DNA of 64,000 bases from Coccinella septempunctata (lineage: Eukaryota > Arthropoda > Insecta > Coleoptera > Coccinellidae), in contig NC_058192.1 of NCBI RefSeq assembly GCF_907165205.1, positions 32,268,001 to 32,332,000 on the forward strand, read 5' to 3'. Below the pieces are notes generated by a model that saw only the letters and a list, made by a program, of their open reading frames with translations, did not search any database and was not told the DNA's origin. The position numbers and the translations under genes were made by a program. Shown here in pieces: positions 23,391 to 33,163 of this stretch. Each line of letters opens with the position of its first letter. The stretch's first letter is position 1.

Positions 23391-25138
23391 TTAGTCGTCT
23401 TTATCGGTTGGGTCAGACTTGAGGTCCTTTACATGCCAAACTCCTTTATCATTGCCAGCTCTGTCCTCCAATCGGTATGTCCAAGGTGATAACCTTTTAG
23501 CAATTAGAAACGGACCTATCCATTTTGGGGCTAATTTCTTCGTGAAATGCTTACTAGCATCAGAAAGTACAAAATTTCTTCTATAGACGGGTTGGTGAAC
23601 AATAAACTCCTCATTCCTTCTTCTCAAATTGTAATAATGATCATTCCTCTCAGCAGCTGATTTTAGTCGACCCTTTAGCTCATTAAAAATCCTCTGGAAT
23701 CCCTTGGACCTCGTTTCTTCGGACGAATCAACAGCAGAATCTCCTTGCAGAGCAATATTATAATCGTCTCCAGACAACATCATCGTTCTACCAAAGTTCA
23801 CAAAATAAGGTGTGTATTTCGTGGTCTCGTTTCTAGAAGTCCTCATAGCACAGGTGAGCTCAGCTAAATTCTCGTCCCATCTCTGATGATTATCAGAAGC
23901 ATATGCTGAAAGAAGAAACTTCAGAGTTCTATTATATCTTTCAGTGGGGTTTGCTTGAGGATGGAAATTCGCATTGAACTTAGCACGAATTTTATATTTT
24001 TCTAACAATTTCGGATATTCCTTCTTATATTGGGGACCATTATCAGAAATTATGAGCCGTGGAACACCGAAAATTAAAAATACACCCTCCTCTAATGCTC
24101 TACATATCGCCGCAGACGTAGCCTTTCTCATAGGAAAAGTTAGGCAGAATTTACTGAAGTAATCAGTGAAGACAAATATATAAGAATTTCCTCTTTTAGA
24201 CCTAGGAAGAGGACCTATCAGATCCGAACAAACAACCTCCCAAGGCTTTGACGATTCAGGATGATGTGATGCCATTAAACCAGCAGGCTTTTTCGAATCT
24301 ACCTTATATCTCAAACAAATCTGACAATTTCTGATATATCGAGCCACGTCCGAGCGAGATTTTGGCCAGAAATATCTTTCGCACAACCGAGAATGAGTCT
24401 TAAACACTCCCATATGACCCGACGTGCAAGAATCATGCATATCCTGAATAAACCTCATTCTCAGTTGCTCAGGTACAACCAACTTCCACGGATTTTCACT
24501 CAAATCGTTCCCAGGTGATCCCAAATGTTTATATAGAAAATTATGATGAACTCTCCAGGTGGGAAATTTTTCTGGACGGTTCTTAACGTTACCCAACATT
24601 CTCAAATACCATGGGTCAACTATATTTCCAAAATCATCGGAGGTTACCATATCTAACTTAGGTACAGAGCGTGACAAAAGATCGGGGACATGGTGGTCAG
24701 AGCCCTTACGATGCGTGACACTAAATTCAAACTGTTGCAGTCGTACAATCCACCTTGCAAGACGACCAGACACAGCTTTAATATTCTGAAGCCAAACCAA
24801 GCAGTAATGATCGGTGATCACCTCGACTTTTATCCCTTCAATATACGGACGCAGCTTTTCCAGAGCCCACAGAACTGCCAAACATTCCCTCTCTGTTGTC
24901 GAGAAATTCTGTTCCTGTCTCGTTAGAGAACGACTGATGTAGCATATCACCCTCTCACCTCCTTCGGGATCAGGTTGGCTCAATACAGCACCCAATCCAT
25001 ATCCTGACGCGTCGGTTTGGACTTGAAAAGGCAAATCGTAGTTAGGGCAGCTCATAATTGGTGCAGACACAAGTTTTTCCTTCAACAAGCTGAACGATTT
25101 CTCGCATTCTGCTGTCCACTGAAATTTGCTACCTCTCT
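23391..25138 (-). pseudogene. pol: Gypsy-2 RNase H and integrase
   Basis: RNase H: VQTDASGYGLGAVLSQP, STTERECLAVLWALEKL, VITDHYCLVWL and HHVPDLLSR. Integrase zinc finger: HDSCTSGHMGVFKTH...CQICLRYK. Integrase core: VVCSDLIGPLPRS, IISDNGPQYKKEYP and TERYNRTLK supply the D, D and E. The C-terminal part contains KLAPKWIGPFLIAKRLSPWT, a GPY/F-type module. No chromodomain is seen. The frame runs to its normal stop shortly before the 3' LTR, so only the upstream frameshift disables it. Confidence 0.88.
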
Positions 25139-26389
25139 TTAATAGAGAGGCGAAATGAGGTCAGAAAAATTAGGTATGAATCTACGATACCATGAAATGG
25201 TTCCAACTAAGCTACGTACATCCTTGACATTACGAGGGGTCGCAATCTCCACCATTGCTTTAACCTTCTCTGGATCAACTTGGAGACCATGACTATTCAC
25301 CACATATCCCAAATACTTCATTTCACTCCTGCAAAACTTACACTTATCTCTAGAAACTGTGAGTCCTGCCTCATGCAGTCTACGGAATACTTCTTCAAGT
25401 ATATAAAGGTGTTTCTCGAAGTCTTCTGTAACAATGATGATATCATCTAGATAAAAGAAAACGTACGGTTCAAGGTCGCTCCCAAGCACAACATCCATCA
25501 GTCTTTGCCAAGTTGCTGGGCTTTTACTTAATCCAAATGGCATCCTTCGGAATTGAAATAGTCCCCTATTCGGAACTGTGAATGCAGTGTACTGGCGGGA
25601 TTCTTCTTTGACTGGAACTTGCCAGAATGCACTCTTTACATCTAAAGAACTTATGTACTTCGCATTTCGTAATTTATCTAAGGTATTAGATATATAGGGT
25701 AGACGATAACTATCCTTTTTCGTAACTGCATTTACCTTCCGATAGTCCACGCAGAATCTGTATGTACCATCTTTCTTTTTAACCATAATTATTGGGGATG
25801 ACCAGGGGCTGAAACTTTTTTCTACAATTCCTTGCTGCAACATATCATTCAACTGCTCGTCAATATGTTTTTGAAGTACAGGAGATACTGGGTAGTACCT
25901 CTGTTTGATAGGTGGTCCATCTACTAAAATTTCATGCTCGACTACATTCGTACAACCGATAGCATCATCTCCCATCACACCAGAATTTCTATCGACCAAT
26001 TCGTCCAATTTCCTCTTCTGATCCTCATCCAAGTAGGTATCTACAGTGGCAACATCAACTTCGTCAGCTGAAAAGAACCATTCACTATCTCGCAAATTGG
26101 GAACTATACCTAAAGCTTTCCAAAAGTCTGCTCCGAGCAATATCATCCGAGGTAACTCTAACATTATCAAAACCTCCATCAACACTACTTTGTCCTTAAC
26201 TTTCATCGGTAACCTGCAGCTTCCAATGCTTGAGCAAACCTGTCCATTAGCTACAGTACATGTAACCTCTTTTCGAGAATCCAGAGTTACTCCCAATTTT
26301 TGAAGAATCGACCAACACTCTCCGTTAATTATTGTTCGGGATGCACCAGAATCAAGCAGACCAAGAAATTCCTTTCCATAAATTGACAA
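25139..26389 (-). pseudogene. pol: Gypsy-2 protease and reverse transcriptase
   Basis: Retropepsin site LLDSGASRTIING near residue 11 and LLGADFWKALG. RT follows: VEKSFSPWSSPIIMVKKKDG, FCVDYRKVNAVT, SLDVKSAFWQVPV, RMPFGLSKSPATWQRLMD and catalytic YLDDII. It ends VRSLVGTISWYRRFIPNF. A frameshift at about 25139 truncates it just before RNase H, which continues in the adjacent frame (25088 downwards). The 416 codons would otherwise join a polyprotein of about 1000 residues. This single lesion is the only clear defect in pol. Confidence 0.88.
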
Positions 26390-26502
26390 CCGTAGATATG
26401 ATCTCTCGTCTCCATGTACGCTATCTAGTACATAATTTAGTATAGGACGAAGTTTATCAATAGGACCTTCAGGTCAAACAGTCGTTGGAAGTGGTCCCGC
26501 AA

Positions 26503-27852
26503 TCAACGACTCGATCTGTTTCCCGACAAATTGCATTTGGGACAAGTTCTGATGGTATACCCTACCTGATTGCATTTGTAGCAACGCATAGTCTTCGGTG
26601 CAGCACATCCTATCGCTCTATGTCCTAGTTTACCACAATTATAGCAGCTTACCGGTTTTTCGCATTTAGACCCAGATGAAGGCTGAGGTCCTACAAGTTG
26701 CATTTCTTCAATACCTTCTCCGATGCTTGCATATGCTAAGTCAGGCTCGAGGCAAGACTGAGACCTTCTGGCTGGCGGAGCGAAAGATTCGACATACTCG
26801 CGCCGTTCCTCCAATTGACGACATAACCTCTTCAATTCCACATAAGAATCTACACTCACCAAAGCTAATTGGGTCTGGAAAAAGGGGAGAATATTCCTCA
26901 AAACTGTCCTAATTTGTTGTTGTTCTGTTGGGGGTGATCGTAAACGATTAAAGAATGATTTCATAGTAGCCAAATATATGCCAAAAGGTTCTTCCTTACC
27001 CTGAGTACGTTTTCGAATTTCTTCTAAGAGCTTTTCATCGTAGTTGAAGGGTTCAAATTCGGCTCTCAAGTTCTCAACAAAAGAATCCCAGTCCACTATC
27101 GTGTCCTTGATAGCTCTAAACCAGATTAACGCTCTGCCACTCAACAAATCCACAGCCGACCTCAGTACCTCAGATTTGGTCACTCCTCTTGCCTCGCATA
27201 ACTCCTCAACTCGCTGTAAGAATGCATGGACAGACATTCCCTGTTTTTCGCCTGAAAATTGTAAACCCCATTTGTAAACTGGAATTGCTTTCACTTGACC
27301 AAAAGTTGTTTCCATAACCCGTGTTACCGGTACACGTGGAGTCGAACTTGCCAAATTCTGTTCATCAACTCCCTCTAAAGAATCATCATCTTCAGTGTCA
27401 GTGCCTTCCTGGTTGAGCGGTTTCATTGGTGATCCTGATGCAACATTTGTCTTCTCCTCAAGCCGATCCAGTAAACTGAGAACTTTTGCAAAAACTTCCC
27501 TTCTATACGCCTCCTCTTCAGGTGACTTTGCATTTATATGATCCAATCTAATCAATGCGTATCTCAAACGTGTACCATTCACCACATAACGTCCACTCCT
27601 CACCGTCAAGGACTCCGAACCAGCAATACTACCTTCTACCTTCGCGATGACCTCATCAATAGCTGCTTTATCTTCCTCAAAAGTGAACGGGTAATTAGGA
27701 TAGGATATTGACGATCCTTCCTTTTCTAGTTTCATCGCCCTAGACAGACTTTTGCGCATACTATCAACTGTTCCCGTTGGCAAACCTCTTATAGCCAACA
27801 AATATGTTAACTGTGCCTGATTTAATCTGTTAACAACTATTTTCCCTGACAT
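26503..27852 (-). CDS. gag: Gypsy-2 Gag
   Basis: A 449-residue open frame starting about 80 bases inside the primer site. The capsid-type central region contains YKWGLQFSGEKQGMSVHAFL and LLSGRALIWFRA, the retrotransposon Gag signature. Two CCHC-like knuckles close the protein: CYNCGKLGHRAIGC is canonical, while CYKCNQVGYTIRTC has Tyr in place of the zinc-binding His. It would form particles and bind the RNA. The frame is intact. Pol follows in a separate frame starting 110 bases later. Confidence 0.88.
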   Translation of the reverse strand: MSGKIVVNRLNQAQLTYLLAIRGLPTGTVDSMRKSLSRAMKLEKEGSSISYPNYPFTFEEDKAAIDEVIAKVEGSIAGSESLTVRSGRYVVNGTRLRYALIRLDHINAKSPEEEAYRREVFAKVLSLLDRLEEKTNVASGSPMKPLNQEGTDTEDDDSLEGVDEQNLASSTPRVPVTRVMETTFGQVKAIPVYKWGLQFSGEKQGMSVHAFLQRVEELCEARGVTKSEVLRSAVDLLSGRALIWFRAIKDTIVDWDSFVENLRAEFEPFNYDEKLLEEIRKRTQGKEEPFGIYLATMKSFFNRLRSPPTEQQQIRTVLRNILPFFQTQLALVSVDSYVELKRLCRQLEERREYVESFAPPARRSQSCLEPDLAYASIGEGIEEMQLVGPQPSSGSKCEKPVSCYNCGKLGHRAIGCAAPKTMRCYKCNQVGYTIRTCPKCNLSGNRSSR

Positions 27853-27951
27853 CTTGAATACAATACTTCCTCAAAAAAAATTATAAAAACTAATTTTCCA
27901 AGCAAGTATTCAAGCTAAACACAGAATGGCCCCACGTTGGGCGCCAAAATT

Positions 27952-29559
27952 TATAACGCCCAAAAAAAAAAAGTGAGTGGGGTGAGTTCAGTTTGATGGA
28001 ATAGGGCGCCAACGTATTTATTTTTTTTTCCTAGCGATCCAAAGCAAAAAAAAAAACGAAGGTGAACGGATTATCCTAAAATCATAAATTCACAAAAAAA
28101 AAAACTAATGAATACTGCTTCGGCCAAATACGTAAACTCCGAAACAGATAAAATAGAACGTAAATGACTATTAAAGAAAAGGTAACCAAATCAAGTTGAG
28201 TATCTTTTGAAAGAGTAATGTAAATGACGATCAAAAAAAAGGTAAGTAAACAAAGTCCAATATCTCATGAAAGGTGTAATTTCAAAAATTATAGAAATAA
28301 TAAAGCGATATTCTGTCTGTTTTGACAATTATTGTTTTCTGAATGATTATGATCCTGATGTACAAACACTTTTCCCTATGCTTGATCAAGCGTAGTTCCC
28401 AAAATACTTTCGAACAAATTATGGTACACACTATATAACAATTAGGTAACAGTTCTACCAGAATTTCACTTCAGTTCATAAATTTATTAAAGATGGAAAA
28501 TAATGTATTATGTACTAATAAATACTTATGTATTTATGTATTATATATTGTTACGTATTATTTACTTACAAATATACCCTATTAAATGTACTTGCCTTGT
28601 GAAAATGCTTATAGATGGAATAAATATATATATATATATATATTGAGATATTGTCTTTTCAAATTCACTCTAACAGTAAACAGTCTATGCATGGAATAAA
28701 ATTAAATCTGAAATTTCCTGAATGAATGTAAGGACAAATATCTAAACTCCCTATTATTATTTCAAAAAGTGACCATAATTGATTGACTTGATCAAATTAA
28801 TATGAGAAAGACGTAAATTCAGATGTCACATGAACAATATGTCCACTTTTCACAAATGGCTTCCTTGACGTCAATGTCAGAAAAATTCTATGTACATACC
28901 AGGAATTTCCAATCGAATGATGAAATTACCAATTCGAAGATCCCAACGATGAAATTACCAATTCAAAGATCTCAACCAATCCACGATGTCGAAAATCCTC
29001 CTCAAGTTGTTTTCCTCCTTTTTCCTTCAGATTGAAACTACGATATTTCCGATGTTCCGTTCAAACGGGACGATCCAAAATCCACAAAACTCTTATACTC
29101 GCAGAAGGAAATTAGAAGATGAAAACATACGTAGACAGGAAAAGAAAAAGGCCTCAAGTTGTTAGGCGGCCTTTAAAATTGAATGCTCCTCGTCGTAGCA
29201 GAAGTACGTGTTTAATCCCCACAAGGGTAATATTGCTATTCCAACAAACAAACTAGCAATATTGAAACAATAGACGATCTCACTTTATCCCAAAACTTGG
29301 ATTTTCACAAGAAAATTCAGTGAAGAACCTCTAATTACGCACAAGCAAGCTATTCGAAGTAACAATCGATGATTTTCTCTCAAAGAAACGCCGTGAATGA
29401 ATATTTTAAAACGGGTCCGAACACATGTTGGATGTTTGATAAAAACTTAATTAGGCAAATGAAAATATTGAGGAAATATGGTTTAAAGGCAACTCATGAA
29501 ACACAGTGAAAATTTTTGGAGTTGCTGAAATATTCAAGGGGAAATTCGACACGTTATAA
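27952..29559 (-). repeat. 5' LTR of Gypsy-2
   Basis: About 1.61 kb. It is followed inwards (27931-27947, minus strand) by TGGCGCCCAACGTGGGG, a classical Gypsy primer-binding site. Confidence 0.88.
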
Positions 29560-29693
29560 GGGTTCCAAGAAATCAAACAGAAACAGAAGAATTCCAACCA
29601 CGATCAGTTCCACGAAATGAACCAGAGAGAGAAAAATCCCAAGCTAGAGCAGTTCCATTCTTCACTACGTAGACACCTTTCTGAGGATGGAGG

Positions 29694-29910
29694 AGTTATA
29701 TATCCGAAAACGATGAACTTCGTTGGAAGATCGCAGGAAGTGCGATCTCAGCATCGTCTCATTTTCCAAGAACTAAAAAAGTGTACCGAGGTTATAAATT
29801 ATAATTTTATCATCATTGAATCAGTTCTGACATAACCTTCACTGTAAATACGTATTGTATGAAATATAGCTTTTTTTAAAAACGCTTATCCTGCCTTAAT
29901 AAATATAACT
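29694..29910 (+). repeat. 3' LTR of the errantivirus
   Basis: The 217 bp LTR runs from AGTTATATATCC to AATATAACT and is followed by the CGCG target duplication. The purine-rich GAGGATGGAGG immediately upstream (29683-29693) is the expected polypurine tract that primes plus-strand DNA. Confidence 0.9.
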
Positions 29911-29914
29911 CGCG

Positions 29915-31299
29915 CTGCACCTTATGCAGTTCGACTGACGCATATTTTACAGGCATCGTGCTAGCTGACGATTATTTATCGAGTGTACATAACAATTACT
30001 TGTTTATACTGTGTGTTTCATCATAAACTGGACAAACATATATAGTGGGTAAATGACACCGGTAGAATCACTTTCGCCTTATGACATATACCCCGTTTTC
30101 GACGCATAAGCGAGAAATAAGGTGTTCAACGTCGTATTTGAGCAATATTCTATTGGGTGTGCTCAGTTATGTATAAACCACAAAGTAACGGTTTCTGGTC
30201 ACATCGGAGTATTTTTGAGTGCGCAATTCAGAATGGATGAAGAACTCAGAAAAAAATTCAAAATGGCGGAAAACCTTCGATGTTCGTGATTTTTTTTTTT
30301 TTTGGTTTCCAAATTGAATTTCATTTTCTGAATGAACACAATTTTCGAACAATTTCCTTGTAGTTTCCTACAATCAGGAAACATTTCAACAATTTCGAGT
30401 TTTCATTTCTTAGAAACGCGTCATAAGGCTTATATTCAAACTTCGGTCACGTGATTCATGTCGTCCGATTTTGAGTTTCGTATTCTTCCCTTCCCTTGTA
30501 AATTCATCCCTAATTGTCTTGTTTATATCCACCTGAACATCGGAAAATACAGGAAATGCTCTGATTTTCATGGGTACGAAACATGACACACTGATACCAT
30601 AGCCTTCCCTAGGCGTCCTACAGTTAAATATGAGTTATAAAGGTATCAAATTATATAACCATTTGCCCAATCGCTTGAAATCAATGAGTGGAAAATCTTT
30701 CAAGAGAGAAGTTCCTTTTAACTAACAGGTGTTACTATAGTGTAGAGGAGTTCCTTAAGGACTACATTCGTTGAATGTGTAATTTTTTTTTCTCTTGTAT
30801 TTGTCATAATATATGACTTGTCCTATACATTTCTTAAGGGTCCAAAAGGATCAATAAATTTTATTTATTTATTTATATGATGAAACACCCTGTATAAACA
30901 AGTAATTGTTATGTACACTCGATAAATAATCGTCAGTAGGCACGATGCCGGTGGAATATGCGTCATTCGAACTGCATAAGGTGTGGTCACTTCAATTTTC
31001 AGATTTTTCCGACCACTTCAACCGCCTGACTGACGATGTTTCCACCATCGGGAGAATGACTGACGCCCATTTTCACTCATAATCATGAATAATTTACATT
31101 ATTACAAAGTTTCACGTGGAGATCAATCACTTTTTTTTGAGATTTTTCCGGCGAGTTTCACCGCCTTCCACGCCCATGCCCACCGCTACTGGACTGACTG
31201 ACGAGCGGACCTCATATGTACAAGTGGAGAACTACTCATCCTAAAAAATTCGTGTGAAGATCGATCACTAGTTCAAAAGTGACGTCACCTCCCGGACTA
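29915..31299. repeat. Right arm and core of the TTA-flanked inverted-repeat element
   Basis: This is the continuation of the DNA element beyond the errantivirus. Positions 29918-30025 form an inverted pair with 30880-30985 (shared GTGTACATAACAATTACTTG). The core between has no convincing gene, apart from a LINE fragment at about 30560-30878. Confidence 0.7.
30560..30878 (+). pseudogene. 5'-truncated CR1/Daphne-like LINE 3' end
   Basis: The translation GIKLYNHLPNRLKSM...KSFKREV and the following YSVEEFLKDYIR resemble the C-terminus of the minus-strand LINE at 49660-49965 (IKLYNHLPRVIQSL; YSVDDYL). The fragment ends GGATCAATAAATTTTA followed by (TTTA)n, a simple-repeat tail like that family's. 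Only about 320 bases are present, with one stop and one frame change. Confidence 0.7.
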
Positions 31300-31302
31300 T
31301 TA

Positions 31303-31593
31303 TTGTTTTGGCTTGTAGAAATTCGTTTTCGTACTTTGGCAGTTCTTCATGTTTTATGGTGTTTCTTATCACAATTGCAGTACCTGCATGGGCTGTTTTG
31401 TCTGGATGGTTGGTGGTGTAAGTTTTGTACTGTGGTATGTTGGAGTACGATTTTTCAGTAAAATGTGTTTCACTCACCAGTAAGACATCTATCGAGTTAT
31501 TATGAAGGAAAATTTCTACTTTATTCTTATGTTGTAGAAGGCCATTGGCATTCCATTCTGCAACTTTTATTATGTTATTGAATTTTATTTATG
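31303..31593 (-). pseudogene. Jockey ORF2, N-terminal endonuclease part
   Basis: The minus-strand frame reads IIKVAEWNANGLLQHKNKV, VLLVSETHFTEKS and AGTAIVIRN: the first half of the Jockey endonuclease with its conserved Asn and Glu. It stops being Jockey at 31303, where the TTA-flanked element starts. The second half continues from 2495 in phase. Confidence 0.85.
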
Positions 31594-32889
31594 AGCGTTG
31601 TCAATATATTCATTATCATACTGTTTTGTTGGATTATTTGCTGGAACATAGCTTTGAATTCCTCAAGAAAATGATCCATGGTGTCGTTGATATTTCCTAG
31701 TTGCTCCCTGTTGTTGTTGACCGCATCTGCATAGCTTTTCCTGGGTTGTGTATAATTCTGAGAAGTTCTTGTTTGTCTGGTTGATTTTGTTGGGTTTTTG
31801 ATATTGGTCATATTGTGTTTGCGTTATTGAAGTTGTATTATTATCGGTTGTTAACTTTTTGTTTTGTTGGATATTTAGTCTGTTATTTGTATTTTGTTCA
31901 GTTTTCATAAGGTTGTTATAGAATTCACAACCTTTGTAGTTTGCAGGGTGGGCTCCACCACATAAATCGCACGTTGCTGGAGAGTCTCGGCTTTTCTTGC
32001 ATGCAGTTGTGTTATGTGGTCCTCCACATTTCACACAGAGGAATGGTCTGTTACAATATGTCTTGGTGTGGCCATATTGTTGGCACCTTGTGCATTGGGT
32101 AATTCCTTTCGATTTCCTCGGTGGTTCTATTTTTATTGCTCTGTTACTTAGGTACTGTATTTTATACACATCTTTATTATTTGGGGCTGGTTCCAAGTCC
32201 ACAAAAAATATATTTAGTGGTTCTTTTGTTGACCTGTGTCTACCATTTATTATATTCCTTGTTCTGTGTCCAGAGTTTTCTAATTCCTGCTTGATTTCAT
32301 TTACATCAGTTGTGTGATGTGAGTTTTTTATCACTATCCTGAAAGCTCTCTCATCTTTGGGTTGGTATGTATGATGGATAACATTATTGTCGCGCATAAA
32401 TTTTATAAATTTTCTGTAAGTTTCTGGTGTTATCCTATTTACTTTGATAGTATTGTCGGGCAAGCATTTCGTGGTATACTGATCATCTTCTGCTACGCTT
32501 TTTAGTTTTTTGGCCATTTCAGGGTAGTGAACTACCCCGTAAATGAATATTGGGGGTGGTTTCGGAATTTTCTCTGAAGCGGCATCATTTCTTGTTGTAG
32601 TTGTTTCGTCGACACTCTTTAGAACATCGAATCTATTTTGGATTGTAATGTTGTTGTTGTTAATTTTTCTCCTCTTTGTTGGCGCCGACCTTACTGATTG
32701 CCATGGATTTTCTTCAGACTTATTTGTCTCAAATCCTTGAAATTCTTCCGAACTTGTTGATGACGTTCTCACTATGTAAGAATTGTTTGTTTTTGTTTGT
32801 GTTCGATTGAGGTTAATAAGAATATCTTCTAACGTAGTTGAGTTCTGTGATTGGTCACAGAATTTTTCGGTTGACGTATCCATGCTCAT
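31575..32889 (-). pseudogene. Jockey ORF1 (Gag-like RNA-binding protein)
   Basis: Starts MSMDTSTEKFCDQSQN at 32889. After a polar N-terminus comes a PRE_C2HC-type region (IFIYGVVHYPEMAKKL, RIVIKNSHHTTDVNEIKQEL, IFFVDLEPAPNN). Three CCHC knuckles follow: CTRCQQYGHTKTYC, CVKCGGPHNTTAC and CDLCGGAHPANYKGC. The expected coiled C-terminal tail (YADAVNNN; FLEEFKAMFQQIIQQNSM) is in a second frame (31811-31575), so one frameshift lies near 31800. The protein would form the RNP with element RNA. It overlaps the start of ORF2 by a few codons. Confidence 0.88.
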
Positions 32890-33163
32890 ATTGAGTAATT
32901 TGGCGGCACGCCAATGAATAAAGTAAACAGACGTTATCTGGATTCAAGAAATCCAGACCATCTGTTTCGATTGTTTGTTTTCTTTCACTTTCGAGTCTTT
33001 TTCCTCACTGTTGTTTTTGAACTAGTAGTTGCTTTTCTCACTATTGTTCACAACGTTTGAAACGTTTTCTCACTTGTACTTAACTTCAATCGTTACTGGA
33101 TCGAAATTATTATTTTTCACCTCTCAAATTACACGATTTGCGATTAATTTTCCCGGACCGTCG
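32890..33163 (-). promoter_or_regulatory. Jockey 5' UTR (with internal promoter expected), split by a DNA transposon
   Basis: Non-coding Jockey leader upstream of ORF1. It continues beyond the Transib-like insertion for about 40 bases (34447-34487) to the target duplication. Jockey elements initiate from such internal promoters. No individual promoter motif was assigned here. Confidence 0.5.

Larger units (their letters stand above)
21608..29559 (-). mobile_element. Gypsy-2, Ty3/Gypsy LTR retrotransposon without env
   Basis: Long LTRs at 21608-23297 and 27952-29559 share near-identical sequence. The interior (23298-27951) reads gag, protease-RT, RNase H-integrase on the minus strand. The LTR ends are ATAACG...CGTTAT rather than TG...CA. 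It lies in the errantivirus at the point where the env cytoplasmic tail begins. I could not find a clean 4-5 bp target duplication. Coding is nearly intact, with one frameshift in pol. Confidence 0.88.
20069..29672 (+). pseudogene. env: Errantivirus env, frameshifted and split by Gypsy-2
   Basis: Class I-like F-type envelope fusion protein of errantiviruses. A splice-acceptor-like TTTTTCAG (20051-20058) precedes ATG at 20069 and a short hydrophobic leader. A furin-type RSKR site at 20372-20383 is followed by a Gly-rich fusion peptide and the family motif ITGNLDANDA. Coiled-coil-like Asn/Leu sequence and a Cys-rich ectodomain follow. The frame shifts between 21345 and 21427, after which a transmembrane helix (VLIIIIYLLFFIIISYF, 21525-21575) and a basic tail appear. 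A 38-residue tail segment rich in VPRN repeats lies beyond the second Gypsy at 29559-29672. Subgenomic splicing of env is known for the family and is inferred here. Confidence 0.85.
2948..29910 (+). mobile_element. Errantivirus-type Gypsy LTR element with env (endogenous insect retrovirus), interrupted copy
   Basis: LTRs start AGTTATATATCC and end AATATAACT, matching the AGTTA...TAACT ends typical of errantiviruses. CGCG (a YRYR tetramer) is duplicated at 2944-2947 and 29911-29914. Order on the plus strand: 5' LTR, primer-binding site, gag, protease, RT, RNase H, macrodomain, remnant tether, env, polypurine tract, 3' LTR. The LTRs differ by about 3 of 155 compared bases plus a small indel, so the insertion is fairly recent. 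It is clearly defective: frameshifts in gag and env, stops in pol, loss of the integrase core, and three later insertions (a foldback element with BEL in the 5' LTR, RTE in pol, and a second Gypsy near the end of env). Confidence 0.9.
2493..31302. mobile_element. DNA transposon with long terminal inverted repeats, TTA target duplication, superfamily unassigned
   Basis: The two ends are mirror images starting TAGTCCGGGAGGTG (2496 rightwards; 31299 leftwards on the other strand). Similarity resumes through several hundred bases, including GGCGGTGAAACTCGCC and a GATGGTGGAAACATCG block. A further inverted segment pairs 29918-30025 with 30880-30985. TTA lies directly outside both ends (2493-2495, 31300-31302), and removing one TTA rejoins the Jockey endonuclease frame. 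Without nested insertions the element is about 1.5-1.8 kb and codes for nothing recognisable, so it is non-autonomous. A 3 bp TTA duplication is compatible with PIF/Harbinger (TWA), but the ends do not prove it. The span contains a whole errantivirus. Confidence 0.75.

Noticed and set aside
2493..31302. A giant 28.8 kb Maverick/Polinton bounded by long inverted repeats
   Set aside because: No protein-primed DNA polymerase, retroviral-type integrase of its own, ATPase or capsid genes are present, and the duplication is 3 bp rather than 6. The interior is fully explained by nested retroelements.
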